Below the pieces are notes generated by a model that saw nothing but the letters and a program-made list of their open reading frames with translations, had not been told where the DNA came from and did no database searches. Below, piece after piece: positions 25,580 to 35,091 of a stretch of DNA of 57,581 bases. The translations under genes and the position numbers were made by a program. This stretch comes from Bacteroidales bacterium (GTDB lineage: Bacteria > Bacteroidota > Bacteroidia > Bacteroidales > ML635J-15), in the NCBI GenBank assembly GCA_016937855.1, contig JAFGVU010000170.1, positions 1 through 57,581 of the forward strand, given 5' to 3'. Numbering within the stretch: the first letter of the stretch is position 1; each line of letters opens with the position of its first letter.

Positions 25580-27856
25580 TTATTTCTTATTTTTCTTTTC
25601 AATAACAGCTTTACATTCCTCTTCGGTCATTGTCTCGGGATCGAAAGTTTTAGGTATTCTATAGTTTTTACTTTCGAAAGAAATGTATGGTCCGTATCTA
25701 CCTTTAAGAATTTTTAGTCCCGGTATATTCTCAAAAGTTCTTGAAAAAACCTCTTTTGACTCATTTTTCTTCTCCTCAATTAGTTCAACTGCTCTTTCAA
25801 GCGATATTTCATAAGGATCGTCGGTCTTTTTAAGAGAATAAAATGCATTATTATGTCTTACATACGGTCCGTATTTTCCAAGAGAGACAATAACATCTTC
25901 CTCTTCGTATTGTCCAAGATTTCTGGGCAATTTAAAAAGATCGAGTACTTCTTCGAGTGTAATACTTTCGATATTTTGATTTTTTCGTAAGCTGGCATAA
26001 ACTGGTTTTTCTCCTCCTTCGATAGATGCATAGGGTCCATACTTTCCTATTTTGAGAACAATTGGCAATCCAGATTTAGGGTGATTTCCAATTTCTCTTT
26101 CCCATTTAGTATTTTCTTTTTCTTTTAGAGATGCTTCGACTTTAGAGTTAAAACCGCCATAGAATTTTTTAATCATTGTATTCCATGTTAGTTTCCCTTC
26201 GGCAATTTTATCAAACTCTTCTTCAATTTGAGCAGTAAAACTATAATTTAGTATTTCGTCGAAGTGTCCGGTAAGATAATCAGTAACCACAACACCCATA
26301 GAAGTTGGGAACAATTTATTGGTTTCTCCACCAAATTTCTCATCGAGTGATTTTTCGGTAATTTTTTGACCTTTTAATACCAAGAGATCTACTTTTCTGG
26401 TTTTTGCAGGTCTTGATTCTTTGACAACATACTCGCGTTGTTGAATGGTAGATATCGTTGGTGCATAGGTAGAAGGGCGACCTATACCGAGTTCCTCCAT
26501 TTTTTTAACAAGACTTGCTTCAGTAAAACGATATGGCGGAAGATCATATTTCTCAGCTGCTTCAATTCTATCTACAATTGCAGGATCATTTTTTGCAGCA
26601 TTTGGTAAAACTGATTGTTTTTCTTCAGATTGTTCATCATCAGAAGACTCCATATATAGTTTTAGAAAACCATCGAAACTAACAATTTCACCGGTTGCAT
26701 TAAATTCATATTTTGAATTGTTCTTACCATTAATAATAAGTATAGTTCTTTCGATTTTTGCATCTTCCATTTGTGAAGCAACAGTTCTTTTCCAAATCAA
26801 ATCGTAAAGTCTCTGCTCTTGTTTTCCAACATCAGGAGTTTCATTCTCTGCATAAGTAGGTCTAATTGCTTCGTGTGCTTCCTGAGCTCCTTTTGATTTT
26901 GTGGCATATTGCCTAACTTTGGAATACTCCTCGCCAAACTTACTAATTACAGTGCTTTTAATTGTGTTAATTGCAAGGCTAGACAAATTAACAGAGTCGG
27001 TTCTCATGTAAGTAATATGACCATTTTCGTAGAGACTTTGGGCGAACTTCATCGTTTGTGCAACAGACATTCCTAGTTTACGTCCTGCCTCTTGTTGCAG
27101 AGTTGAGGTTGTAAAAGGTGGAGCCGGAGATTTTTTGCCTGGCTTTTTAACTACATCTCCAATTACAAACTCTTCGTTCTTAATTGACTCTAAAAATTCG
27201 TAAGCTTCTTTCTTAGTTTTAAACTTTTTATTAAGCTCGGCACGAACAACTATACCTTTAATATTAAAGAAGCCAAAAACTTTATACTCAGATTTTGATT
27301 TAAAATCAGTTATATCCCTTTCTCGTTCGACAATAAGTTTTACTGCTACCGACTGTACACGACCAGCCGACAAGGAAGGCTTAATTTTTTTCCATAATAG
27401 CGGCGAAAGAGAAAAACCAACCAAACGGTCAAGAATTCTACGAGCTTGTTGAGCATTAACCAAATTAAAATCTATACCCCGTGGGTTTTCAATAGCATTT
27501 TGAATTGCTGTTTTAGTAATTTCATGAAAAACAATTCGCTTATAACTATCTTTTTTTAATTTTAGCACTTCGCTAAGATGCCACGAAATAGCTTCTCCTT
27601 CGCGGTCTTCATCGGAAGCTAACCAAACAGTTTTTACCTGTGATGCATATTTTTTTAACTCGCTGACCACTTTCTTTTTATCAGCAGGAATTTCATATTC
27701 AGGCTCAAAGTTGTCGTCAACATTAATCCCAAGATTCTTTTTTGACAAGTCGCGGATGTGACCATAACTTGATTTAACAATGAAATCATCCCCTAGAAAT
27801 TTCTTGATTGTTTTTGCTTTTGCGGGGGACTCAACTATTACTAAATTGTTTTCCAT
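25580..27856 (-). CDS. topA: DNA topoisomerase I (type IA)
   Basis: At 758 residues it has an N-terminal TOPRIM domain (LVIVESPAKAKTIKKFLG ... WLASDEDREGEAISWHL) and the active-site Tyr in GHITYMRTDSVNLS. The core motifs are SAGRVQSVAVKLIV and RPSTYAPTISTIQQREYV. The C-terminal region has three repeated topoisomerase C-terminal units, each with G-[KR]-[YF]-GPY, in place of the Zn fingers of E. coli TopA. It relaxes negative supercoils. It is transcribed divergently from the PBP1A gene. Confidence 0.97.
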   Translation of the reverse strand: MENNLVIVESPAKAKTIKKFLGDDFIVKSSYGHIRDLSKKNLGINVDDNFEPEYEIPADKKKVVSELKKYASQVKTVWLASDEDREGEAISWHLSEVLKLKKDSYKRIVFHEITKTAIQNAIENPRGIDFNLVNAQQARRILDRLVGFSLSPLLWKKIKPSLSAGRVQSVAVKLIVERERDITDFKSKSEYKVFGFFNIKGIVVRAELNKKFKTKKEAYEFLESIKNEEFVIGDVVKKPGKKSPAPPFTTSTLQQEAGRKLGMSVAQTMKFAQSLYENGHITYMRTDSVNLSSLAINTIKSTVISKFGEEYSKVRQYATKSKGAQEAHEAIRPTYAENETPDVGKQEQRLYDLIWKRTVASQMEDAKIERTILIINGKNNSKYEFNATGEIVSFDGFLKLYMESSDDEQSEEKQSVLPNAAKNDPAIVDRIEAAEKYDLPPYRFTEASLVKKMEELGIGRPSTYAPTISTIQQREYVVKESRPAKTRKVDLLVLKGQKITEKSLDEKFGGETNKLFPTSMGVVVTDYLTGHFDEILNYSFTAQIEEEFDKIAEGKLTWNTMIKKFYGGFNSKVEASLKEKENTKWEREIGNHPKSGLPIVLKIGKYGPYASIEGGEKPVYASLRKNQNIESITLEEVLDLFKLPRNLGQYEEEDVIVSLGKYGPYVRHNNAFYSLKKTDDPYEISLERAVELIEEKKNESKEVFSRTFENIPGLKILKGRYGPYISFESKNYRIPKTFDPETMTEEECKAVIEKKNKK

Positions 27857-27946
27857 CTAATATTTTTAAATTTAAAACTGCAAAATAAAGAAATTCAAAA
27901 ACCAATTCATAAATTTTTTTTAATTTTACGCCATAAAATTTATAAT

Positions 27947-30298
27947 ATGATTAAGAATAAAGCTGCAAAAGTAACTTATTCTCGCAAATTTGCCAGAATT
28001 TTCACAATTAGTTTTTGGACTATCATCATTTTGGGTCTTGTTAGTGTGTTTACATACTTCTATATGTCTGCCCAAGGTAAATTTGGTTTTATGCCAACAT
28101 TTGATCAACTTGAGAACCCAAATGAGAATCTGGCAACAAAGATTTACTCTTCCGATTTGGAATTATTAGGCACATATTTTCGTGAGAATAGGTCTCAAAT
28201 ATCATACGACGAGTTATCTCCACATCTGATTGATGCACTTATAGCAACAGAGGATGTACGATTTCACGAGCATTCCGGCATTGATTTTAGAGCTCTGCCA
28301 AGGGTAATATCCGGAATTGCAGGTGGAGGTTCCAAAGGTGGAGGTTCTACAATTTCGCAACAATTAGCAAAAATGCTTTTCCCTCGCGAAACAAATATGA
28401 CTAAATTGCAGATTGGTCATAGAAAATTTCAGGAGTGGATTATAGCCGTCAGATTAGAGAGAAATTTCACCAAAGAAGAAATTATTGAAATGTATCTTAA
28501 TAAGTTCGACTTTCTTAATTTGGCAGTTGGGATTGAGTCGGCCGCAAGAGTATATTTCGACACAACTCCTTCTGCACTCAACATTACTCAATCAGCAATG
28601 CTTATTGGAATGGCACAAAATCCATCATTATACAATCCGCTGCGACGCCCCGAAGAAACTCTACACAGACGTAATGTTGTATTAGGACAGATGTTAAAGT
28701 ATAATTTCATTGATAAGGAAGCTTTTGACTCCTTAAAAAATGAACCTCTTGGCATAAAATATCAAAAAGTTGATCACAATATAGGATCTGCAACATATTT
28801 TAGAGAGTTTTTAAGACAATGGCTAACTGCAGAAAAGCCTGATATTGCAAACTATGTTGATTTACGTGACTATGTCGAAGACTCAATTAATTGGGCTATC
28901 GACCCATCCTATGGTTGGTGTAACAAGAACACAAAACCAGATGGAACCAATTATGATATTTACAGCGACGGTTTACAATTATATACAACAATTAATAGCC
29001 GTATGCAACAATATGCCGAAGATGCTGTTCGCGAACATATTGGAGGTTACATTCAAAAAGAGTTTTTTAAAGACCATAAATACAATAAGCGTCCACCATT
29101 TTCAAATGATCTAACTCAAGAAGATGTTGACAATATTATGTATTTATCAATGAAAAGGTCGGAAAGATGGAGAGTTATGAAAGCAGCAGGGATTCCGGAA
29201 GATTCTATTATGCTAAGCTTTAAAGACCCTGCAAGGATGAGCGTTTTCTCGTGGGAGGGCGATATTGATACTGTAATGACTCCTTTTGATTCTATCTTAT
29301 ATTACAAATACTTTTTACACGCGGGTTTTATGTCGATGGAACCACAAACAGGTCAAGTAAAAGCCTATGTTGGCGGAATAGACTATAGACATTTTAAATT
29401 TGATCAGGTAACAAGATCAAGACGTCAGGTTGGTTCGACAATTAAACCATTTATTTATTCTTTAGCAATGCAAAACGGTTATTCGCCTTGCACAAAAGTT
29501 CCAAATGTGGAGGTTACTTTTAAGCTACCCAAAGGTTCGGGAAAAGACTACTACACACCAAAATACTCTGAGTCGAAAATGGATGGTGAAATGGTAACAC
29601 TTAAATATGGTCTTGCCGGCTCTTTAAATCAAATATCTGCATGGGTTCTTAAACAATATTCACCACAAGCAGTAGTTTCACTTGCTTATAAAATGGGCGT
29701 TCATAGTCACATCGACCCATTTCCATCAATTTGTGTTGGCGCTGCCGAGGTCTTGCTTTGCGAAATGGTTGGTGCATATTCTACTTTTGCAAACAAAGGA
29801 ATATACACTCGTCCCATGTACATTACACGTATCGAAGATAAAAACGGGAATGTATTAGCGAACTTTTCTCCAATCCAAACCGAAGCTATAAGCGAAGAAA
29901 CTGCTTATTTAATGATTGATTTAATGAAAGGGGTTGTTGACATGGGAACTTCGATTCGGTTAAGGCTTACTTATAAAATATATAGCGAATTGGCGGGCAA
30001 AACAGGTACAACAAATAATCATTCGGACGGATGGTTTATCGGAGTTGCGCCTGAGCTTGTTAGCGGAGGATGGGTTGGTGGCGAAGAACGTAGCATACGA
30101 TTTAGAACAATAACTCTGGGACAAGGAGCATCACTTGCATTACCTATATTTGGATTATATATGCAAAAAGTTTACGCCGATCCAACCTTACCATATTCTA
30201 AGGACAGTAAATTTGAAAGACCATCACAATTATCGGTTGAGATCGATTGTGACGAATATGAAAGAAATAATCAGGATGGGAATTTTAATCAATTGTAG
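27947..30298 (+). CDS. Penicillin-binding protein 1A (transglycosylase/transpeptidase)
   Basis: This 783-residue protein has one N-terminal membrane helix (about 17-42). A GT51 transglycosylase domain carries ATEDVRFHEHSGIDF and GGGSTISQQLAKMLF. The transpeptidase domain has the active Ser in GSTIKPF, then SLNQIS and KTGTTNNHSDGWFIG. It is a bifunctional class A PBP that polymerises and crosslinks peptidoglycan on the outer face of the inner membrane. A near-consensus TAATTTTA -7 box lies about 30 bp before the ATG. Confidence 0.96.
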   Translation: MIKNKAAKVTYSRKFARIFTISFWTIIILGLVSVFTYFYMSAQGKFGFMPTFDQLENPNENLATKIYSSDLELLGTYFRENRSQISYDELSPHLIDALIATEDVRFHEHSGIDFRALPRVISGIAGGGSKGGGSTISQQLAKMLFPRETNMTKLQIGHRKFQEWIIAVRLERNFTKEEIIEMYLNKFDFLNLAVGIESAARVYFDTTPSALNITQSAMLIGMAQNPSLYNPLRRPEETLHRRNVVLGQMLKYNFIDKEAFDSLKNEPLGIKYQKVDHNIGSATYFREFLRQWLTAEKPDIANYVDLRDYVEDSINWAIDPSYGWCNKNTKPDGTNYDIYSDGLQLYTTINSRMQQYAEDAVREHIGGYIQKEFFKDHKYNKRPPFSNDLTQEDVDNIMYLSMKRSERWRVMKAAGIPEDSIMLSFKDPARMSVFSWEGDIDTVMTPFDSILYYKYFLHAGFMSMEPQTGQVKAYVGGIDYRHFKFDQVTRSRRQVGSTIKPFIYSLAMQNGYSPCTKVPNVEVTFKLPKGSGKDYYTPKYSESKMDGEMVTLKYGLAGSLNQISAWVLKQYSPQAVVSLAYKMGVHSHIDPFPSICVGAAEVLLCEMVGAYSTFANKGIYTRPMYITRIEDKNGNVLANFSPIQTEAISEETAYLMIDLMKGVVDMGTSIRLRLTYKIYSELAGKTGTTNNHSDGWFIGVAPELVSGGWVGGEERSIRFRTITLGQGASLALPIFGLYMQKVYADPTLPYSKDSKFERPSQLSVEIDCDEYERNNQDGNFNQL

Positions 30299-30393
30299 AA
30301 AAATTGCAACTATTTAAGTCTATCATCTTTATGTGTTTGATTTTTGTCTTTCGATTTAAATAAATAGCATGGGGCATAGGAAAAGAAATATGT

Positions 30394-30426
30394 ATTGTAA
30401 TTTTAAACCAGCTAAATAATTACAAT
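30394..30426. terminator. Weak AT-only inverted repeat between convergent genes
   Basis: ATTGTAATT and AATTACAAT form a perfect 9-bp inverted repeat around a 15-nt loop in the spacer between PBP1A and radA. It has little GC and no long T tract, so its function as a terminator is doubtful. Nothing else is evident between 30299 and 30506. Confidence 0.25.
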
Positions 30427-30506
30427 TTAAAATTATCTATATTAATATAAAGCCCAATAGAATAGATTAGTAAGCTCCTTATTAGACAAATTTGGTAAAA
30501 GACTCG

Positions 30507-31871
30507 TTAGTTACCTTTTCTGAATAGTTTAGCAGCAAAGTCCCTAACATCTGAAACTGGAATAACTCCTGAAGTTTTTTTATCAAGTTCTGATTTTTGA
30601 GCAGCTGAAATAAAAACATTTGTAAACCCAAGACGATTTGCTTCGCTTACTCTTTTATCGATAAAAGAAACAGGACGTATTTGACCTGACAATCCAAGTT
30701 CTCCTACAAAGCAAGTATTTTCTGGCAAAGGTTTATCGTAATATGATGAAACGACCGAAGCCAATACTGCAAGATCGGCAGCTGTATCACTAACCTTGAT
30801 TCCACCAGCAATATTTACAAAAGCATCTTTTTGACTAAGGTTTAAACCTAAACGTTTTTCGATGACAGCCAAAATCATTTGAAAGCGCCGCGAGTCAAAT
30901 CCTGTTGATGTTCTTTGAGGACTACTATACACTGAGTTTCCAATTAAAGATTGTATTTCGATCATTAAAGTTCGACTTCCCTCCCCGATTGTGCCGTAAG
31001 CTACACCACTAAGTCCCGTATTTTCACCTGTAAGCAGGATATTTCCGGGATCTGTAATTTCTTTAAGACCATAGTTTTGCATTTCGAAAACGCCAATTTC
31101 GTAGGTTGAGCCAAATCTGTTCTTTTTTGGTCTTAATAATCTATAATAATGATTATTGTCTCCTTCGAATTGAAATACTGCATCAACAATATGCTCTAAC
31201 GACATTGGCCCGGCAATATCGCCATCTTTATTAATATGACCTATAAGGATAACAGGAATCTCAAACTCTTTTGCATATTCTTGTAGCAAACGAGTACACT
31301 CTCTTACCTGACTAACAGTGCCCGGTGATGAAGTTAGATCTGCACTTGCAACTGTCTGAACCGAATCAATTATTATTATCTGTGGCTCTATCGATTTAAT
31401 TGTTGCAATAATTTTTTCTATATTTGTTTCGGTATATATGTAGCAATTATCGTTCTTAATACCAATCCGCTCTGCCCGAAGTTTTATTTGATTCTCGCTT
31501 TCCTCGCCCGAAACATATAGAACTTTTTGATCTTTAAGATTTAAAACGGTTTGTAACACAAGTGTAGATTTCCCAATTCCGGGCTCACCCCCGAGTAAAA
31601 CCAGCGACCCAGGCACCAATCCACCACCTAAAACGCGATTAAATTCATCATAAGGGAGTTTGATTCTGGTAATTTCTCGCCTACGAATCTCACTGATTTT
31701 TATTGCATTACCTGCTGTAGCTTGTGTTTTTGACTTTAGCCCTTTGGGCTCAACACTTTGCATTTCTTCTATAAAAGAATTCCAACTATTACAGTTGGAA
31801 CACTTACCCACCCACTTGGGCGATATATAACCACAGTTTTGACAAACAAAAACTGCTTTTTCTTTAGCCAT
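30507..31871 (-). CDS. radA: DNA repair protein RadA (Sms)
   Basis: At 454 residues it has a C4 zinc finger (CQNCGYISPKWVGKCSNC), Walker A GGEPGIGKST, Walker B IIIDSVQT, the RadA-specific KNRFG motif and a C-terminal Lon-protease-like domain. It is a DnaB-like branch-migration helicase in recombination and, in other bacteria, transformation. It is 3 bp from the upstream lipoprotein gene. Confidence 0.97.
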   Translation of the reverse strand: MAKEKAVFVCQNCGYISPKWVGKCSNCNSWNSFIEEMQSVEPKGLKSKTQATAGNAIKISEIRRREITRIKLPYDEFNRVLGGGLVPGSLVLLGGEPGIGKSTLVLQTVLNLKDQKVLYVSGEESENQIKLRAERIGIKNDNCYIYTETNIEKIIATIKSIEPQIIIIDSVQTVASADLTSSPGTVSQVRECTRLLQEYAKEFEIPVILIGHINKDGDIAGPMSLEHIVDAVFQFEGDNNHYYRLLRPKKNRFGSTYEIGVFEMQNYGLKEITDPGNILLTGENTGLSGVAYGTIGEGSRTLMIEIQSLIGNSVYSSPQRTSTGFDSRRFQMILAVIEKRLGLNLSQKDAFVNIAGGIKVSDTAADLAVLASVVSSYYDKPLPENTCFVGELGLSGQIRPVSFIDKRVSEANRLGFTNVFISAAQKSELDKKTSGVIPVSDVRDFAAKLFRKGN

Positions 31872-31874
31872 AAA

Positions 31875-32282
31875 CTAGTTTTTTCTAATCATCTCACATC
31901 TCAAGTATGAACCGGCAGCTTCGTCGTCACTTAATCTGATTCGTGTCATGATTAAAATATCATTTTTAAACTTATCGATGCGATAAATACCGTTTACATC
32001 ATCAAATCCTGTTAGCATTTTACTATTACTAATGGTTATTTGTGTTTTTAGCATCGATTTATCAACAACATAATTGCAAGAATCAAACTGAATATCACCA
32101 CTTGCAGTAGAAACTCTGATAAGTTGTCCATCATCTTTAAATGTCCAAGTTACTGCACCTTGAGGGGTATTATCAAAAGTTTGAAACGTCCAAGTGCCGA
32201 TAATTTCTTCAGGAACATTTTTACAACTTGAAAAGAACAAAGCTATCACTCCGATTAGTACTAAAATTTTTCTGATTTTCAT
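31875..32282 (-). CDS. Small lipocalin-like lipoprotein
   Basis: At 135 residues it has a lipoprotein signal (FFSSC, Cys20), then IIGTWTFQTFDN and beta-rich repeats, as in short lipocalin-like Bacteroidota lipoproteins. Its fold resembles the mature start of the 11604-12377 lipoprotein (GxW motif), though the two are not obviously close paralogues. Function unknown. Confidence 0.78.
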   Translation of the reverse strand: MKIRKILVLIGVIALFFSSCKNVPEEIIGTWTFQTFDNTPQGAVTWTFKDDGQLIRVSTASGDIQFDSCNYVVDKSMLKTQITISNSKMLTGFDDVNGIYRIDKFKNDILIMTRIRLSDDEAAGSYLRCEMIRKN

Positions 32283-32332
32283 GATTTTAACCTTTTTTAT
32301 TTAGTGGCAAATATAATGATTTTTTTAATTGC

Positions 32333-32815
32333 TTACAATTTTTTTAAAATATCTGTTGTAGAATATCCTTCGACAAATGGAATAATCTCTACAAGTCCGC
32401 CTGTTACAGAGACAAAGTCAGCTCCGACGATATCATGATATTTATAATCTCCTCCTTTAACAAGAATATCGGGGATAATTGTTTTAATCAAATCCTCCGG
32501 CGTGTCCTCTTCAAAAATCACAACAGCATCAACAAAAACCAAAGAAGCTAACAAAGTAGCTCTAGCCATCTGATTGATAATGGGTCTTGTCTCACCTTTA
32601 AGCCTTTTTACAGATTCGTCAGAGTTAAGACCAATAACAAGTTTATCGCCTAATTCTTTAGCCTTAACTAAATAATCAACATGTCCATAATGAACAATAT
32701 CAAAGCAACCGTTTGTAAATACAATAGATTGTTTGTTTTTTTTCCAATCCAGAGCCCAAGAAGAGATTTCGTTTCTCTTTATTATCTTTTCATTTATCAA
32801 ACTAAAATAATCCAT
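32333..32815 (-). CDS. rfaE2: RfaE2/HldE-C-type cytidylyltransferase/adenylyltransferase
   Basis: This 160-residue nucleotidyltransferase has the HxGH motif in [31 protein letters not shown] and VKGGDYK. It corresponds to the C-terminal domain of HldE, which adenylates D-glycero-beta-D-manno-heptose 1-phosphate for LPS core; the kinase domain is not fused here. It is 1 bp downstream of panD. Other nucleotide-alcohol specificities in this family cannot be excluded. Confidence 0.88.
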   Translation of the reverse strand: MDYFSLINEKIIKRNEISSWALDWKKNKQSIVFTNGCFDIVHYGHVDYLVKAKELGDKLVIGLNSDESVKRLKGETRPIINQMARATLLASLVFVDAVVIFEEDTPEDLIKTIIPDILVKGGDYKYHDIVGADFVSVTGGLVEIIPFVEGYSTTDILKKL

Positions 32816-32816
32816 A

Positions 32817-33167
32817 TTAAACTATTGAATTTGTTCTGGTATCGGGAAAAATAAAGGATGGTTTAAAAGTTTTAGCTTCTTCGAAGTCCATAGATGCATA
32901 AGAAATAATAATCACAATATCATCGACAGCAACTTTACGAGCGGCTGGACCATTTAAACAAATGACTCCTGAACCGGCCTGCCCTTTGATTACGTATGTT
33001 TCGAATCTCTCACCATTATTAATATTAACTACTTGAACTTTTTCATGCTCAATAATATTTGAAGCTTTCATTAGGTCTTCATCAATAGTAATACTTCCGA
33101 CATATTGAAGATTTGCTTCGGTAACCCTGACCTTGTGTATTTTTGATTTTACTACTTCTATATTCAT
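32817..33167 (-). CDS. panD: Aspartate 1-decarboxylase
   Basis: The 116 residues match PanD length. The self-processing site Gly24-Ser25 (YVGSITID) generates the pyruvoyl cofactor; GLNGPAAR-like [10 protein letters not shown] is also conserved. It makes beta-alanine for pantothenate and CoA. It lies 43 bp downstream of panC in the same direction. Confidence 0.97.
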   Translation of the reverse strand: MNIEVVKSKIHKVRVTEANLQYVGSITIDEDLMKASNIIEHEKVQVVNINNGERFETYVIKGQAGSGVICLNGPAARKVAVDDIVIIISYASMDFEEAKTFKPSFIFPDTRTNSIV

Positions 33168-33210
33168 AATATAAACATGATAAATCGCTGCAAAGTTAAA
33201 TAATACTTAT

Positions 33211-34056
33211 TTAAAACTCCAAAATAATGTTGTCAATTAATCTGACTTTTCCACACCAAACAGCCACACACATTACTACCACTGAGTTTTGAAGGACTTC
33301 GTCAAGTTCTTCTAAAGTATTCGGATTGCAAAAAATGCAGTACTCCGCTTTCAAATCCTCAACTTTTTCAATATTTTTAACAAAATGATTTGACCATTGT
33401 TTAGTTTTATCGCCAATATTAATACTATTTGCAACAATTTTCATTTCGGCATAAATAGAAGCGGCATTTACTCTTTGTGTTTGAGTTAATCTCTCGTTAC
33501 GGCTGCTCATAGCCAATCCACTTTTCTCGCGCACAATTGGACATGATAATATCTCGATTTCAAGCCCTGCCTGAGCGGTCATTTTCTTTATTATTGCAAG
33601 TTGTTGAAAATCTTTTTGTCCAAAAAAAGCTTTGTGAGGCTTTACAATATCGAAAAGTCGAAATACGACATCAACTACTCCTTGAAAATGTCCGGGTCTA
33701 AATTCTCCTTCATACTTACTGTCAAGCCCTTCAAAATTCATTAAATATCCGGCATAATTGTCATATATTTGCTTATTATCAGGTATAAAAATAACATCAC
33801 AGCCTACTTTTTCGAGCATATCCATATCCATTTGCTGATTATTAGGATAATTTTCAAAATCACTCTTGTCGTTGAACTGTCGTGGATTTACAAATATTGA
33901 CACTACTGTCAAATCTGTTTCTTTTAAAGATTGTTCAACTAATGAAATATGACCTTGATGCAATGCACCCATGGTGGGTACAAACCCAACAACTTTATTT
34001 AATCTTATTGCCTCAAAAAATTCAAAGGCTTCTGATAAATTATTAATGATTTTCAT
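33211..34056 (-). CDS. panC: Pantoate-beta-alanine ligase
   Basis: The chosen start gives 281 residues beginning MKIINNLSEAFEF; an in-frame ATG at 34101 would add 15 hydrophobic residues not seen in the family. Motifs: VPTMGALHQGHISLV (HxGH), FFGQKDFQQLAIIKKM and MSSRNERL (the KMSKS-like loop). It joins pantoate and beta-alanine with ATP. It is divergent from the glycogen-synthase-like gene. Confidence 0.96.
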   Translation of the reverse strand: MKIINNLSEAFEFFEAIRLNKVVGFVPTMGALHQGHISLVEQSLKETDLTVVSIFVNPRQFNDKSDFENYPNNQQMDMDMLEKVGCDVIFIPDNKQIYDNYAGYLMNFEGLDSKYEGEFRPGHFQGVVDVVFRLFDIVKPHKAFFGQKDFQQLAIIKKMTAQAGLEIEILSCPIVREKSGLAMSSRNERLTQTQRVNAASIYAEMKIVANSINIGDKTKQWSNHFVKNIEKVEDLKAEYCIFCNPNTLEELDEVLQNSVVVMCVAVWCGKVRLIDNIILEF

Positions 34057-34237
34057 CTTAAAAATTTTGGCGAATATAATTAATTGAAAACTCCTGACCA
34101 ATGAGATTTGAAATAATGTTCAAAAAACTATAAAACCTTTCAAAAAAATTAGTCCAAGACCAAACATTTTTGCATAAACAATATTTTAATCTTAAAAACG
34201 TTACAAATGCTTGTGCGGATATATGAAAAATTTTTTA

Positions 34238-34245
34238 TATTTTTG
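34238..34245 (+). promoter_or_regulatory. TAnnTTTG -7 box for the 34280 gene
   Basis: TATTTTTG sits 35 bp before the preferred ATG at 34280, giving a leader of about 25-30 nt. It lies downstream of the upstream in-frame ATG at 34211, which supports the later start. Confidence 0.55.
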
Positions 34246-34279
34246 TGCCTTAAAATATAAACTATATTTAAAAAGTAAT

Positions 34280-35086
34280 ATGAAATTAAAAGTTCTTTTT
34301 GTAACCCAGGAGATAATGCCCTATATGCCTGAGACAGAAATGTCTAAAATAGGCAGACATCTACCCCAAGGGATACAAGAGCGCGACAAAGAAATTCGCA
34401 CGTTCTTACCAAAATTCGGAAACATTAACGAAAGACGCAATCAATTGCATGAGGTTATTAGACTTAGCGGGATGAACTTGGTAATAAACGACACTGATCA
34501 TCCTCTTGTAATTAAAGTAGCATCTATTCAGCCTGCTAGAATGCAAGTATATTTTATTGACAACGACGATTATTTTGGCAGAAAGCACTCATTAACTGAA
34601 AAAGGCAAAGAGTTTGACGATAACGACGAAAGAGCTATCTTTTACTCCCGAGGTGTTATCGAAACTGTAAAAAAACTTGGCTGGGCACCCGACATTATTC
34701 ATTGTCACGGTTGGTTTACTTCATTAGTACCTTTTTATATGAAAAAGATTTACAGTCAGGATCCGTTGTTTGAGAATGATTTCAAAATAATTTATTCTGT
34801 TTATAACGATAGATTTAACAAAACGCTCAATACAGACTTATCGCAAAAACTTTTAACCGAAAACTTGCTACCCGAAGACGTTGAAACAATTGCAAATCCA
34901 GACTGGGATAGTCTTACACGGTTTGCTGTTGAAAATTCCGATGGTATTATTATGGGATCTAAATCATTAAGTGAGGAGACAAAAGATATTATTATTTCTT
35001 CGAATAAACCATATCTAAAACCTCAGGACGATGACAGCTTGGTTGACAAATACAACGATTTTTACAATAAACTAATTGAAAAATAA
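34280..35086 (+). CDS. Short glycogen/starch-synthase-like protein (GT5 N-terminal domain)
   Basis: From the preferred ATG at 34280 it has 268 residues, starting KLKVLFVTQEIMPYMPETEMSKIG as in GT5 synthases, with PDIIHCHGWFTSLVPFYMKK (the conserved HCHGW loop). It is only about half the length of a full GlgA and has the N-terminal (acceptor-side) domain but not the C-terminal GT1 domain with the catalytic KxGGL/EPCG motifs. It may be an inactive or accessory member. It is followed 5 bp later by the DUF4270 gene. Confidence 0.85.
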   Translation: MKLKVLFVTQEIMPYMPETEMSKIGRHLPQGIQERDKEIRTFLPKFGNINERRNQLHEVIRLSGMNLVINDTDHPLVIKVASIQPARMQVYFIDNDDYFGRKHSLTEKGKEFDDNDERAIFYSRGVIETVKKLGWAPDIIHCHGWFTSLVPFYMKKIYSQDPLFENDFKIIYSVYNDRFNKTLNTDLSQKLLTENLLPEDVETIANPDWDSLTRFAVENSDGIIMGSKSLSEETKDIIISSNKPYLKPQDDDSLVDKYNDFYNKLIEK

Positions 35087-35091
35087 TTTTA

